Part shown: piece by piece, positions 32,669 to 40,367 of the stretch
Layout: the number at the start of each line of letters is the position of its first letter
Position numbering within the stretch: the stretch's first letter is position 1
NCBI RefSeq assembly: GCF_023074075.1
Contig: NZ_JADPKT010000100.1
Span: 159,582 to 223,581, forward strand
From: Bradyrhizobium sp. 138
GTDB taxonomy: Bacteria > Pseudomonadota > Alphaproteobacteria > Rhizobiales > Xanthobacteraceae
DNA: 64,000 nucleotides
Direction: 5' to 3'
The notes under the pieces: generated by a model
Databases searched by the model: none
What the model saw: only the letters and a program-made list of their open reading frames with translations
Told to the model about the DNA's origin: nothing
Position numbers and translations under genes: made by a program

Positions 32669-33787
32669 TCAACAGAAATGCGCGCCTTGCGTCTCCACGT
32701 AGACCGCATAGAGCGACTGGCTCGCGGTCATGAACAGGCGGTTGCGCTTCTTGCCGCCGAAGCACACATTGGCGCAGGTCTCGGGCAACAGGATCTGCCC
32801 GATCCGCGCGCCGTCGGTCGGCGCGAACACCTGCACGCCGTCATAGCCGGGCCCGACCCAGCCGGCGCCGACCCAGATGTTGCCCTCGGTGTCGACGCGC
32901 AATCCGTCGGGGAAGCCCGACTTGCCCTCGAGCTTCATGTCGATCAGCTTCTTCGGGTTCGACAGCTTGGCTCCGTCGATGTCATAGGACCACACCACGT
33001 TCTCGGCCTGCGGATAATGCGTGATGCCGGTGTCGCAGACATAGAGCTTCTTGTAGTCGTGGCTGAAGGCGATGCCATTGGGCTTGAACGGCTCGTCCGC
33101 GACCTTCGCGACCTGCCCGGTCTGGGTGTCCAGGCGATAGACCGCTTCCTTCTGGTGCGGCTGCAGCGAGCCGGTATTGGCGAGCTTGCCCTCGTAGATG
33201 CTGATCGCGCCATAGCCGGGATCGGTGAACCAGATCGCCTTGTCGTTGGGATGCACCACCATGTCGTTCGGGCCGTTGAGCGGCTTGCCATTGGCCTGCT
33301 CGGCCAGCGTCGTGATCGAGCCGTCATGCTCGTAGCGGACAAGGCGCGTGCGCTCGGCGCTGAGCTGGCGTCCCTCGGTGTCGAACGAGTTGCCGTTGGC
33401 CTCATTCGACGGCTTGTGGAATTGCTCGGAGATGTGGCCGTCATCGTCGAGGTAGCGAAGCTGTCGATTGGCCGGGATGTCGCTCCAGACGAGATATTGT
33501 CCCTGCGCATTCCACGCCGGCCCTTCCGCCCACAGGCAGCCGGTGTAGAGCCGCTTGATCGCAGTGTTGCCGACCCTGGCCTTGAAGCGCTTGGGGTCGA
33601 TGACGAGGATGTCGGGGTCGGGATAGCGCTGCGGCTCGGCATTGGCGCCGAAGTCGCGGGCGTCGGCTCGCGAGGCGAGCAGGGCCGATGCCGCGACGGT
33701 CGCCGCACCCTTGAGGAGCGTGCGGCGGCCGAGACCGTCACGCTCGCTTGCAGTCGTGGCGTCGGAGTTGGTCAGTATTCTTGTCAT
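32669..33787 (-). CDS. SMP-30/gluconolactonase/LRE family protein, Tat-exported
   Basis: 372 residues from the ATG at 33787 (GGGAGG site). The N-terminus carries a twin-arginine signal, GRRTLLKGAATVAASALLA (Arg21-Arg22), with probable cleavage after ADA at about 43. The mature part is a six-bladed beta-propeller: LWAEGPAWNAQGQYLVWSD with the metal-ligand Glu (about 104), PLNGPNDMVVHP (Asn-Asp ligand), KPNGIAFSHDYKKLYVCDTG and SGFPDGLRVDTEGNIWVGAG with Asp. These are the residues that bind the divalent cation in gluconolactonase and SMP-30. It should hydrolyse a lactone in the periplasm. The substrate is unknown. Confidence 0.88.
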   Translation of the reverse strand: MTRILTNSDATTASERDGLGRRTLLKGAATVAASALLASRADARDFGANAEPQRYPDPDILVIDPKRFKARVGNTAIKRLYTGCLWAEGPAWNAQGQYLVWSDIPANRQLRYLDDDGHISEQFHKPSNEANGNSFDTEGRQLSAERTRLVRYEHDGSITTLAEQANGKPLNGPNDMVVHPNDKAIWFTDPGYGAISIYEGKLANTGSLQPHQKEAVYRLDTQTGQVAKVADEPFKPNGIAFSHDYKKLYVCDTGITHYPQAENVVWSYDIDGAKLSNPKKLIDMKLEGKSGFPDGLRVDTEGNIWVGAGWVGPGYDGVQVFAPTDGARIGQILLPETCANVCFGGKKRNRLFMTASQSLYAVYVETQGAHFC

Positions 33788-33904
33788 GGTTTCCTCCCAA
33801 AGTTTCGTTGGGAGGCCACCATTCGCCCGCATTCGGGCGTAAAGCGGGGCGATCTCTGGCGGAGACAACCAGAGTTCGCAGGGCAGGGATGCCGGAAATG
33901 CGGC

Positions 33905-34819
33905 TTAGACGGGATCCCAGGTGAAGATGTCGGCCGAGCGGTCGAGCTTGTAGAACGAGCCCTTCAGCGCCGGCATGCCGTGTTCCGCGATCGACTCCGG
34001 CGTCCAGCCCTCGCTCCGCTGCACCGAGCGGATCGGGCGGTTCTGGCTGAACAGGAAGATCTCGTTCATGCGCACGCCGAAAATCTGCCCGGTGACGTCC
34101 TTGGCGGAATCGCCGAGCAGATAGCCGCAGAGCGGGGCGATCTTCTCCGGCCCCATCTGCTTGATCTTCTCGACGCGCGCCTTCTCGGCTTCCGTCTCGG
34201 TCGGGATGGTCCCGATCATGCGGGTCCAGGCGAACGGCGAGACGCAGTTGGAGCGGACGTTGAACCGGCCCATGTCGAGCGCGATCGATTTGGAGAGCCC
34301 GACGATGCCGAGCTTGGCGGCAGCGTAGTTGGCCTGGCCGAAATTGCCGATCAGGCCGGAGGTCGAGGTGAAGTGCACGAAGGAGCCACTCTCCTGCTCG
34401 CGGAAGATGCGCGCGGCGGCGTGGCTGACGTAGAACGAGCCCATCAGGTGCACCTTGATGACGGCCTCGAACGCCTCCACGCTCATCTTGTGGAAGATCA
34501 TGTCGCGCAGGATGCCGGCATTGTTGACGACGCCGTCGAGCCGGCCGAAATGATCGGTCGCGGTCTTCACGATCTTGCTGGCGGGGATCGCTTCGGCGAC
34601 CGACTCGAAATTGGCGACCGCGGTGCCGCCGCGCTTCTTGATCTCCTCGACCACTTCCTCGGCCGGCGCAGCGTTCGCGCCTGCGCCGTCGGAGGCGCCG
34701 CCGGGATCGTTGACCACGACCTTGGCGCCTTCCGCCGCACAGAGCAGCGCGATCTCCCGCCCGATGCCGCGGCCTGCGCCGGTGACGATGATGACCTTGT
34801 CTTGCAGTGATTTGCTCAT
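33905..34819 (-). CDS. SDR resembling the (3R)-hydroxyacyl-CoA dehydrogenase domain of MFE-2
   Basis: 304 residues, start MSKSLQDKVIIVTGAGRGIG at 34819. Cofactor motif TGAGRGIG (about 13-20), VVNDPGG after strand 2 (Asp, NAD preference), NNAGILRD, catalytic Ser in TSTSGLIGN and YAAAK (about 162-166). The long C-terminal region beyond 230 (GVRMNEIFLFSQNRPIRS) and NAGILRDMIFHKMS match the dehydrogenase unit of peroxisomal-type multifunctional enzyme 2. It likely oxidises a 3-hydroxyacyl-CoA. The thiolase gene lies 5 bases upstream on the same strand, so the two, with the DUF35 gene, form an operon. Confidence 0.87.
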   Translation of the reverse strand: MSKSLQDKVIIVTGAGRGIGREIALLCAAEGAKVVVNDPGGASDGAGANAAPAEEVVEEIKKRGGTAVANFESVAEAIPASKIVKTATDHFGRLDGVVNNAGILRDMIFHKMSVEAFEAVIKVHLMGSFYVSHAAARIFREQESGSFVHFTSTSGLIGNFGQANYAAAKLGIVGLSKSIALDMGRFNVRSNCVSPFAWTRMIGTIPTETEAEKARVEKIKQMGPEKIAPLCGYLLGDSAKDVTGQIFGVRMNEIFLFSQNRPIRSVQRSEGWTPESIAEHGMPALKGSFYKLDRSADIFTWDPV

Positions 34820-34824
34820 GTGAA

Positions 34825-35964
34825 TTACCTCTCGTTCGTAAACACGATCGTGCCGCTCGCGGCGAACATGCCGCCGACGCCGTGGCACACCGAAATCTTG
34901 GCGTTCGGCACCTGCGCCGGCGCGATGCCGCGCATCTGGCGCACGCTCTCCTGCAGCGCGTACATGCCGTACATGCCCGAATGCATGTAGGAGAGTCCGC
35001 CGCCATTGGTGTTGAGCGGCAGCTTAGCCCCAGGCCGCGTGTTGCCGTCCGCGATGAATTGTCCGGTCTCCTCATACGGCATGAAGCCGAGGTCGCCGAG
35101 ACCGAACAGCGGCAGATGCGCGAACGCATCGTAGATCATGAGGTGATCGACGTCCCCGTGCGCAATGCCGGCCTCCTTGAAGGCCAGCGGCCCGGCGGTC
35201 TTGAACGCGCGCGAGGAGTTGAACGTCTCCATCTGGCTGACCATCGGCGTCTCCACGCTCTCGCCGGTGCCCATGATGTAGACGGGCTTGCGTGGAAAGT
35301 CCCTGGCGCGGTCGGCCGAGGTCAGGATCAGCGCGCCGCCGCCGTCGGTGACGAGGCAGCACTGCAAGAGGCGGAACGGATAGGCGATCATGCGCGAGTT
35401 GAGCACGTCGGCGACCGTGATCGGGTCCTTCATCATCGCGCGCGGATTCTTCGCCGCCCATTCGCGCTGCACGACGGCCACCGAAGCGAGCTGCTCGTGC
35501 GTGATGCCGTAGGTCTTCATGAAGCGCAGCACGGGGATCGGAAACATGCTGGGCGGACCGTAGACGCCATAGGGCGCCTCGAACTGGCCGTTGAGGCTAT
35601 CCGCCGGCGTCGAGCGCGGCTGCTTGCCGATCATCGACTTGCCGCTCTCGGCATGGGTGATCAGCACAGTCTTGCACAGGCCGGCCTCGATCGCGGCTGC
35701 CGCATGGCGGACGTGCAGCATGAAGGAGCAGCCGCCGACCGAGGTGCCGTCCACCCAGGTCGGCTTGATGCCGAGATAGTGGCAGACCTGCTGCGGCGTT
35801 TCGACGGCAGTGGCGAAGCCGTCGATGTCGGACAGCTTCAGCCCGGCATCGGCGATGGCGTTGAGCGCGGCATCGGCGTGAAGCTGGAGCTGCGAGGCGT
35901 TGGGAATGACGCCGAGCTCGGTGGTCTCGGCCGCGCCGACGACGGCAATTTGATTGCTGCGCAT
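34825..35964 (-). CDS. Thiolase-fold acyl-CoA protein (lipid-transfer/SCP2 thiolase type)
   Basis: 379 residues. The start MRSNQIAVVGAAETTELG is typical of SCP2-thiolase-like Ltp proteins. Cys79 in TSVGGCSFMLHVRHAAAAI is at the acylation position. The C-terminus has NTNGGGLSYMHSGMYG and a CHGVGGMFAASGTIVF segment providing the second Cys/His pair. The gene starts 3 bases after the DUF35 stop and is followed 5 bases later by an SDR. In steroid and acyl-CoA systems such thiolases need a DUF35 partner, and some act as retro-aldolases rather than thiolases. Whether this one uses acetyl-CoA is unknown. Confidence 0.88.
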   Translation of the reverse strand: MRSNQIAVVGAAETTELGVIPNASQLQLHADAALNAIADAGLKLSDIDGFATAVETPQQVCHYLGIKPTWVDGTSVGGCSFMLHVRHAAAAIEAGLCKTVLITHAESGKSMIGKQPRSTPADSLNGQFEAPYGVYGPPSMFPIPVLRFMKTYGITHEQLASVAVVQREWAAKNPRAMMKDPITVADVLNSRMIAYPFRLLQCCLVTDGGGALILTSADRARDFPRKPVYIMGTGESVETPMVSQMETFNSSRAFKTAGPLAFKEAGIAHGDVDHLMIYDAFAHLPLFGLGDLGFMPYEETGQFIADGNTRPGAKLPLNTNGGGLSYMHSGMYGMYALQESVRQMRGIAPAQVPNAKISVCHGVGGMFAASGTIVFTNER

Positions 35965-35967
35965 GGC

Positions 35968-36381
35968 TTACCTCTTCGCCGGACGGAAGACGGGAAGGGT
36001 GATGTTGTCGTCGAGCGCCTGGAAGGCGACCTCGAGCTTCATGTCGAGCTCGAGCGCCTCGGGCGTCTGCGGGCAGTCGATGATGTTGCTCATCATGCGC
36101 GGCCCCTCGTCGAGCTCGACCACCGCGATCGCATAAGGCGGCGTGAAGCCGGGCGCGGCGGGGCGGTGGTTGATCACGTAGCTGTAGAGAAAACCCTTGC
36201 CGCTCGCCTTGAAGATGCTGACCTTGCGCGAGGCGCAGGACGGGCAGAACGGGCGCGGCGGGAAGTAGACATGCGCGCAGGCGTCGCAGCGCTGCAGGCG
36301 TAGTTCGCCGGCCTTCGTGCCGTCCCAGAAATGCTGGGTCTCCGGCGTCGGTTTCGGTCGCGCACGCTGCGGTTCGGCCAT
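35968..36381 (-). CDS. DUF35 zinc-ribbon OB-fold protein, partner of the thiolase
   Basis: 137 residues, start MAEPQRARPKPTPETQHFWD at 36381. The N-terminal rubredoxin-like zinc ribbon has Cys pairs in RCDACAHVYFPPRPFCPSC (about 36-54), and the remainder is an OB-fold (GFLYSYVINHRP and YAIAVVELDEGPRMMSNII). These proteins bind CoA thioesters and form complexes with SCP2-type thiolases. The thiolase gene follows 3 bases downstream, which supports a physical partnership. It heads a three-gene minus-strand operon (DUF35, thiolase, SDR). Confidence 0.9.
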   Translation of the reverse strand: MAEPQRARPKPTPETQHFWDGTKAGELRLQRCDACAHVYFPPRPFCPSCASRKVSIFKASGKGFLYSYVINHRPAAPGFTPPYAIAVVELDEGPRMMSNIIDCPQTPEALELDMKLEVAFQALDDNITLPVFRPAKR

Positions 36382-36470
36382 CTCGGCGGCTCCTCCCAGA
36401 GACAGGCTTCACGCCTGCCCGTTTCGATCTTGATGCGACAATCGACCATGGTGCGTCAACGGTCCAGCAA

Positions 36471-36494
36471 TACGCATGCATGCCATCATGCGTA
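36471..36494. promoter_or_regulatory. Inverted repeat in the DUF35/amidase divergent gap
   Basis: TACGCATG-N8-CATGCGTA has perfect 8-base arms. It lies 90 bases from the DUF35 start and 65 from the amidase start, immediately before the candidate amidase promoter. Suits a dimeric repressor controlling both directions. Confidence 0.5.
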
Positions 36495-36500
36495 CAATGC

Positions 36501-36528
36501 TTGTGTCGAACTGAGTCAGCGCTATAGA
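36501..36528 (+). promoter_or_regulatory. Candidate sigma-70-type promoter for the amidase operon
   Basis: TTGTGT (36501-36506) and TATAGA (36523-36528) are 16 bases apart, with the amidase ATG 31 bases downstream. The inverted repeat at 36471-36494 lies just upstream. Sequence match only. Confidence 0.35.
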
Positions 36529-36558
36529 TTGCCCGCGACAATATTCCGTGAGACAGAC

Positions 36559-37908
36559 ATGCCCGAATTTCCGACACTGGCGAAGCTCGCCGAGGACCTC
36601 GAAAGCGGCCGCACCACCGCCCGCAAGCTGGTCGAGGCCTGTATCGCCAGGATCGCCGATCCCTCAGGCGAAGGCCAGCGCGCCTTCATCCATGTCGACA
36701 AGGATGCGGCACTGACGACCGCCGACGCCATGGATGCCCTGCGCAAGGTCAAGGCCGCGCCGTCGCGCTATGCCGGCATCCCGATCTCGATCAAGGATCT
36801 GTTCGACATCAAGGGGCAGACCACGCGCGCCGGCTCCCGTGCGCTCGACGATTCCGATCCGGCGGAGCACGATGCGGCGGCGGTTGCGCGGCTGCGCATG
36901 GCCGGTTTCGTCGTGATCGGGCGCACCAACATGACCGAGTTCGCCTATTCCGGCATTGGCATCAATCCGCATTACGGCACGCCGAAGGGCGCCTGGAACC
37001 GGGCCGAGGGCCACGTGCCCGGCGGCTCCTCCTCCGGCGCAGCGGTCTCCGTGCTCGACGGCATGGCGCATGGCGCGCTCGGCACCGACACCGGCGGCTC
37101 CTGCCGGATTCCGGCGGCTTTCAACGGCATCGTCGGCTACAAGCCGACCCAGCGGCGCGTGCCGCTCGACGGCTCGGTGCCGCTGTCATTCTCGCTCGAC
37201 AGTATCGGGCCCTTGGCGCGATCGGTCAGCTGCTGTGCCATTCTCGATGCCGTGCTCGCGAATGAGCCGGTCACGGCGCTCAAGCCGCGGCCCGTGAGGG
37301 GCATGCGGCTGGCGGTGCCGACCACGATCGCGCTCGACGATCTCGACGCAGAGGTAGCTGAGACCTTCGAGCGCGCGCTGAAATCGCTCGCCGATCACGG
37401 CGCCATCATCGAGCGCATCGAGATGGCTGAATTCCACGACATCGGCCCGATGAATGCCAAGGGCGGCTTTGCGGCGTCCGAGAGCTATGCCTGGCATCGC
37501 TATCTCATCAGCGCGAAGGGCGATGTCTACGATCCCCGCGTTGCCGTGCGGATCATGCGCGGCGAGGCGCAGAGCGCGGCCGATTACATCGATCTCCTCA
37601 ACGAGCGCCGCTCGCTGATCGCCCGCGTCAATGCGCGCATCGCGCCCTATGACGCGCTGGTGCTGCCGACCACGCCCAACACGCCGCCGAAGATCGCCGA
37701 CCTTGCCGACGACAAGGCATTCACGCGCGAGAACATCCGCGCACTGCGCAATTGCAGCCTGATCAACATGATCGACGGCTGCGCCATCTCGCTGCCCGCG
37801 CATCGCCAGGGCGACGTTCCCGTCGGCCTGATGTTGGCGGGCGCGGGCGGATCGGACCGCCGTATCTTCGAACTTGCTGCCGGCATGGAGGCCGTCATTC
37901 GTGTTTGA
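36559..37908 (+). CDS. Amidase (amidase-signature family)
   Basis: 449 residues from the ATG at 36559. The Ser-cisSer-Lys triad is complete: Lys79 in PISIKDLFD, cis-Ser157 in PGGSSSGAAVSV and nucleophile Ser181 in GTDTGGSCRIPAAFNGIVGY. These spacings fit the family. The C-terminal end is VPVGLMLAGAGGSDRRIFELA. It hydrolyses an unknown amide to acid and ammonia in the cytoplasm (no signal peptide). The DUF2848 gene overlaps its last 8 bases, so the two proteins are probably made together and share a pathway. Confidence 0.92.
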   Translation: MPEFPTLAKLAEDLESGRTTARKLVEACIARIADPSGEGQRAFIHVDKDAALTTADAMDALRKVKAAPSRYAGIPISIKDLFDIKGQTTRAGSRALDDSDPAEHDAAAVARLRMAGFVVIGRTNMTEFAYSGIGINPHYGTPKGAWNRAEGHVPGGSSSGAAVSVLDGMAHGALGTDTGGSCRIPAAFNGIVGYKPTQRRVPLDGSVPLSFSLDSIGPLARSVSCCAILDAVLANEPVTALKPRPVRGMRLAVPTTIALDDLDAEVAETFERALKSLADHGAIIERIEMAEFHDIGPMNAKGGFAASESYAWHRYLISAKGDVYDPRVAVRIMRGEAQSAADYIDLLNERRSLIARVNARIAPYDALVLPTTPNTPPKIADLADDKAFTRENIRALRNCSLINMIDGCAISLPAHRQGDVPVGLMLAGAGGSDRRIFELAAGMEAVIRV

Positions 37909-38587
37909 CCTCACTTTCACCGTCGACGCCCAGGGGACCACCACGCCGCTGACGCTGCCGATCGACCAGTTGGTCATCGCCGGCTGGACCGGCCGCGATC
38001 CCGTCGCGCGCGACAAACACATCAAAGAGCTGCAGGAGATGGGCATTGCCCCGCCGGCCTCGACGCCGATCTACTACCGCGCCTCGGTGCGGCGGCTGAC
38101 CGAGGAAGACAGCATCGAATGCACTGGTGGTGATTCCTCCGGCGAGGTCGAGTTCGTGCTGATCGGCTGGCAGGGCCGCGTCTTCGTCGGCTGCGGCTCC
38201 GACCACACCGACCGCAAGGTCGAGGCCTATAGCGTCACCGTGTCCAAGCAGATGTGCGACAAGCCGATCGCCTCGACGCTGTGGGAGCTGGAAGACGTCA
38301 TCGGCCATTGGGACAAGATGACCCTGCGCTCCTACGCCACCATCAAGGGCGAGCGCGTGCTCTATCAGGAGGGCACGCTCGACGCGATGCTGCCGGTTGC
38401 TGACCTCATCGCGCGCGGCTTTCCGGGCGGAAAGCTGCCCGACGGCTGCGCCATGTTCGGCGGCACCTTCGCCGCCAAAGGCGGCATCCGCCCCGCCGAC
38501 CGATTCGAGTTCGAGCTGGAAGATCCCGTGCTGAAGCGCACGATCAGGCACGGCTACGACGTGGTGACGCTGCCGGTGCGGGGCTAG
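37901..38587 (+). CDS. DUF2848 family protein
   Basis: 228 residues from a GTG at 37901, overlapping the amidase stop by 8 bases. The start FDLTFTVDAQGTTTPLTL fits the family and the next in-frame starts would remove conserved sequence. It contains RDPVARDKHIKELQEMGI, FVGCGSDHTDRKVEAYSV, SKQMCDKPIASTLWELEDV and DGCAMFGGTFAAKGGI. The arrangement GSDHTDR...K...G.F..KGGI recalls fumarylacetoacetase-fold enzymes, where acidic residues bind a metal, but this is inference. DUF2848 proteins are hydrolase-like with no tested reaction known to me. Coupling to an amidase suggests action on the released acid or on the amide precursor. Confidence 0.8.
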   Translation: MFDLTFTVDAQGTTTPLTLPIDQLVIAGWTGRDPVARDKHIKELQEMGIAPPASTPIYYRASVRRLTEEDSIECTGGDSSGEVEFVLIGWQGRVFVGCGSDHTDRKVEAYSVTVSKQMCDKPIASTLWELEDVIGHWDKMTLRSYATIKGERVLYQEGTLDAMLPVADLIARGFPGGKLPDGCAMFGGTFAAKGGIRPADRFEFELEDPVLKRTIRHGYDVVTLPVRG

Positions 38588-38633
38588 GTGTTTCCACGCC
38601 CCCGGGGGATAGTTGGTTCATAAGCGACGGTTC

Positions 38634-38746
38634 CGTAGGGTGGGCAAAGCGACTTGTCCGCCATAGCTCGACGAGCGACGGCGGAAGCGTGCCCACTTCT
38701 TGCGAAGACGTGGGCACGGCGCAAGAGCGCCTTTGCCCACCCTACG
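38634..38746. repeat. REPIN-like palindromic repeat, GGTGGGC subtype
   Basis: CGTAGGGTGGGCAAAGCG ... GCCTTTGCCCACCCTACG with a longer left loop (GCCATAGCTCGACGAGC) shared in outline with the units at 4371 and 63720. The whole 38588-38903 gap is made of this and the next repeat. Confidence 0.87.
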
Positions 38747-38757
38747 AGATCTCTCCG

Positions 38758-38844
38758 CGTCATTGCGAGGAGCCCTTGCGACGAAGCAATCCGGGGTGTT
38801 TCCGCGGTGGCACTCTGGATTGCTTCGCTGCGCTCGCAATGACG
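38758..38844. repeat. Dispersed inverted repeat (CGTCATTGCGAGG...CGCAATGACG)
   Basis: Second copy of the family at 13888: the outer arms and the GAAGCAATCC/GGATTGCTTC inner arms are conserved, while the central stretch differs (GGGGTGTTTCCGCGG). Confidence 0.87.
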
Positions 38845-38903
38845 GGGAGGCGTCATCGGAAATCGGGTGGCGGAGTGAACCTCGGACTGCGAGGGTGATT
38901 GCT

Positions 38904-39650
38904 ATGACACTGACCGCACGAAAATCAGCCCAACCTTCCGTTCCCGACCTCGCAACCCATGTCGACGCCCTCGACTGGCCGCAGATCACGGCCGAGCTCG
39001 ACACCCAGGGCTGCGCCGTCCTCAAGAGCCTGCTGACGCCCGACCAATGCCGCGCCGTCGCCGCGCTCTATCCCGATGACGCCAACTTCCGCAGCCGTAT
39101 CGTCATGGGCCGTCACGGCTTCGGCCGCGGCGAATACAAATATTTCGCCTATCCGTTGCCCGACTTGATCGCGCAGCTGCGCCCGGCGCTCTATGCGCAT
39201 CTGCAAGCCGTCGCCAACCGCTGGAACGAGGCGATGGGCATCGACATCCGCTATCCCATTGCGCATGCCGCCTTCCTGAAGCGCTGTCACGAGGCGGGGC
39301 AGGAACGGCCAACGCCGCTGCTGTTGCAGTACGAAGCCGGCGACTACAATTGCCTGCATCAGGACCTCTATGGCGAGCACGTCTTCCCGCTCCAGGTCGC
39401 GATCCTGCTCTCCGAGCCCGGCCGCGACTTCACCGGCGGCGAGTTCGTGCTGACCGAGCAGCGCCCGCGCATGCAGTCGCGCGCCGAAGTGGTGCCGCTG
39501 GCGCAAGGCGATGCGGTCGCCTTCGCTGTGCATCATCGCCCGGTGCAGGGGACACGCGGCACCTACCGCGTTAATCTGCGCCATGGCGTCAGCCGGATCA
39601 GGTCCGGCCAGCGCCACACGTTGGGTGTGATCTTCCATGATGCCAAATGA
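38904..39650 (+). CDS. 2OG-Fe(II) oxygenase (PF09859-type)
   Basis: 248 residues from the ATG at 38904. A jelly-roll dioxygenase with the iron triad His152-x-Asp154 in NCLHQDLYGEH and a distal His (210 or 211) in FAVHHRPVQG, followed by an Arg (GTYRVNLRHGVSR) for 2-oxoglutarate. The middle DFTGGEFVLTEQRPRMQSRA fits the family whose Pfam description concerns oxidative demethylation of damaged DNA. The AlkB gene starts 9 bases after its stop in the same frame, which strongly suggests a shared repair or modification function. Confidence 0.88.
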   Translation: MTLTARKSAQPSVPDLATHVDALDWPQITAELDTQGCAVLKSLLTPDQCRAVAALYPDDANFRSRIVMGRHGFGRGEYKYFAYPLPDLIAQLRPALYAHLQAVANRWNEAMGIDIRYPIAHAAFLKRCHEAGQERPTPLLLQYEAGDYNCLHQDLYGEHVFPLQVAILLSEPGRDFTGGEFVLTEQRPRMQSRAEVVPLAQGDAVAFAVHHRPVQGTRGTYRVNLRHGVSRIRSGQRHTLGVIFHDAK

Positions 39651-39659
39651 GCGCTGCGA

Positions 39660-40313
39660 TTGACGGCAGACCTGTTCGATAGCGTCGCCGAGGCGCAGCC
39701 GTCGCGCGAGGAGATCGCTGACGGCGCGTTGCTGCTGCGCGGATTCGTCAAGCCGATCGAGAGCGAGCTGATCGACGCGGTGCGCGCAATCGTGGCGCAA
39801 TCGCCGTTCCGTCGCATGACCACGCCGGGTGGCCATTTGATGTCGGTGGCGATGACCAATTGCGGCGAGCGCGGCTGGATCACCGATCACACCGGCTATC
39901 GCTACGATCCCATCGATCCGCGCACCGGCGCGCCCTGGCCCGAAATGCCGCTGGTGCTGCGCGATCTCGCCCGCCGCGCGGCGGAGCAGGGCGGCTTCAA
40001 AGAGTTCGCGCCCGATGCGTGCCTCGTCAACCGCTACGAGCCCGGCACGCGCCTGTCGCTGCATCAGGACAAGGACGAGCTGGATTATTCGGCGCCGATC
40101 GTCTCCGTCTCGCTCGGGCTGCCCGCGATCTTCCTGTTCGGCGGCCTCGCCCGCAGCGACAAGCCGCGGCGTTTCCGGCTCGTGCATGGCGACGTCGTGG
40201 TCTGGGGCGGCCCGTCGCGGCTCGCCTATCACGGCGTCGCGCCGCTCGCCGACGCCGAGCACGCGCTGCTCGGTCGGAAGCGGATCAATTTGACCTTCCG
40301 CAGGACGCGCTGA
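39660..40313 (+). CDS. alkB: AlkB, alkylated-DNA repair dioxygenase
   Basis: 217 residues from a TTG codon at 39660 (MTADLFDS), which aligns with the start of E. coli AlkB (MLDLFAD); no ATG or GTG is available between the preceding stop and the conserved domain. Iron ligands are His135-x-Asp137 in LSLHQDKDE and His191 in LAYHGV. The 2-oxoglutarate Arg pair is in KRINLTFRRTR. SPFRRMTTPGGHLMSVAMTNCG is nearly identical to the E. coli nucleotide-recognition lid. It oxidatively removes 1-methyladenine and 3-methylcytosine. No ada gene is near, so inducibility by the Ada response is not supported. Confidence 0.95.
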   Translation: MTADLFDSVAEAQPSREEIADGALLLRGFVKPIESELIDAVRAIVAQSPFRRMTTPGGHLMSVAMTNCGERGWITDHTGYRYDPIDPRTGAPWPEMPLVLRDLARRAAEQGGFKEFAPDACLVNRYEPGTRLSLHQDKDELDYSAPIVSVSLGLPAIFLFGGLARSDKPRRFRLVHGDVVVWGGPSRLAYHGVAPLADAEHALLGRKRINLTFRRTR

Positions 40314-40367
40314 CGCGTTTCCTCGCAGCCCGCGCTCGTCTAAGCTCGTGGCGGGGGAGGCGACGAC

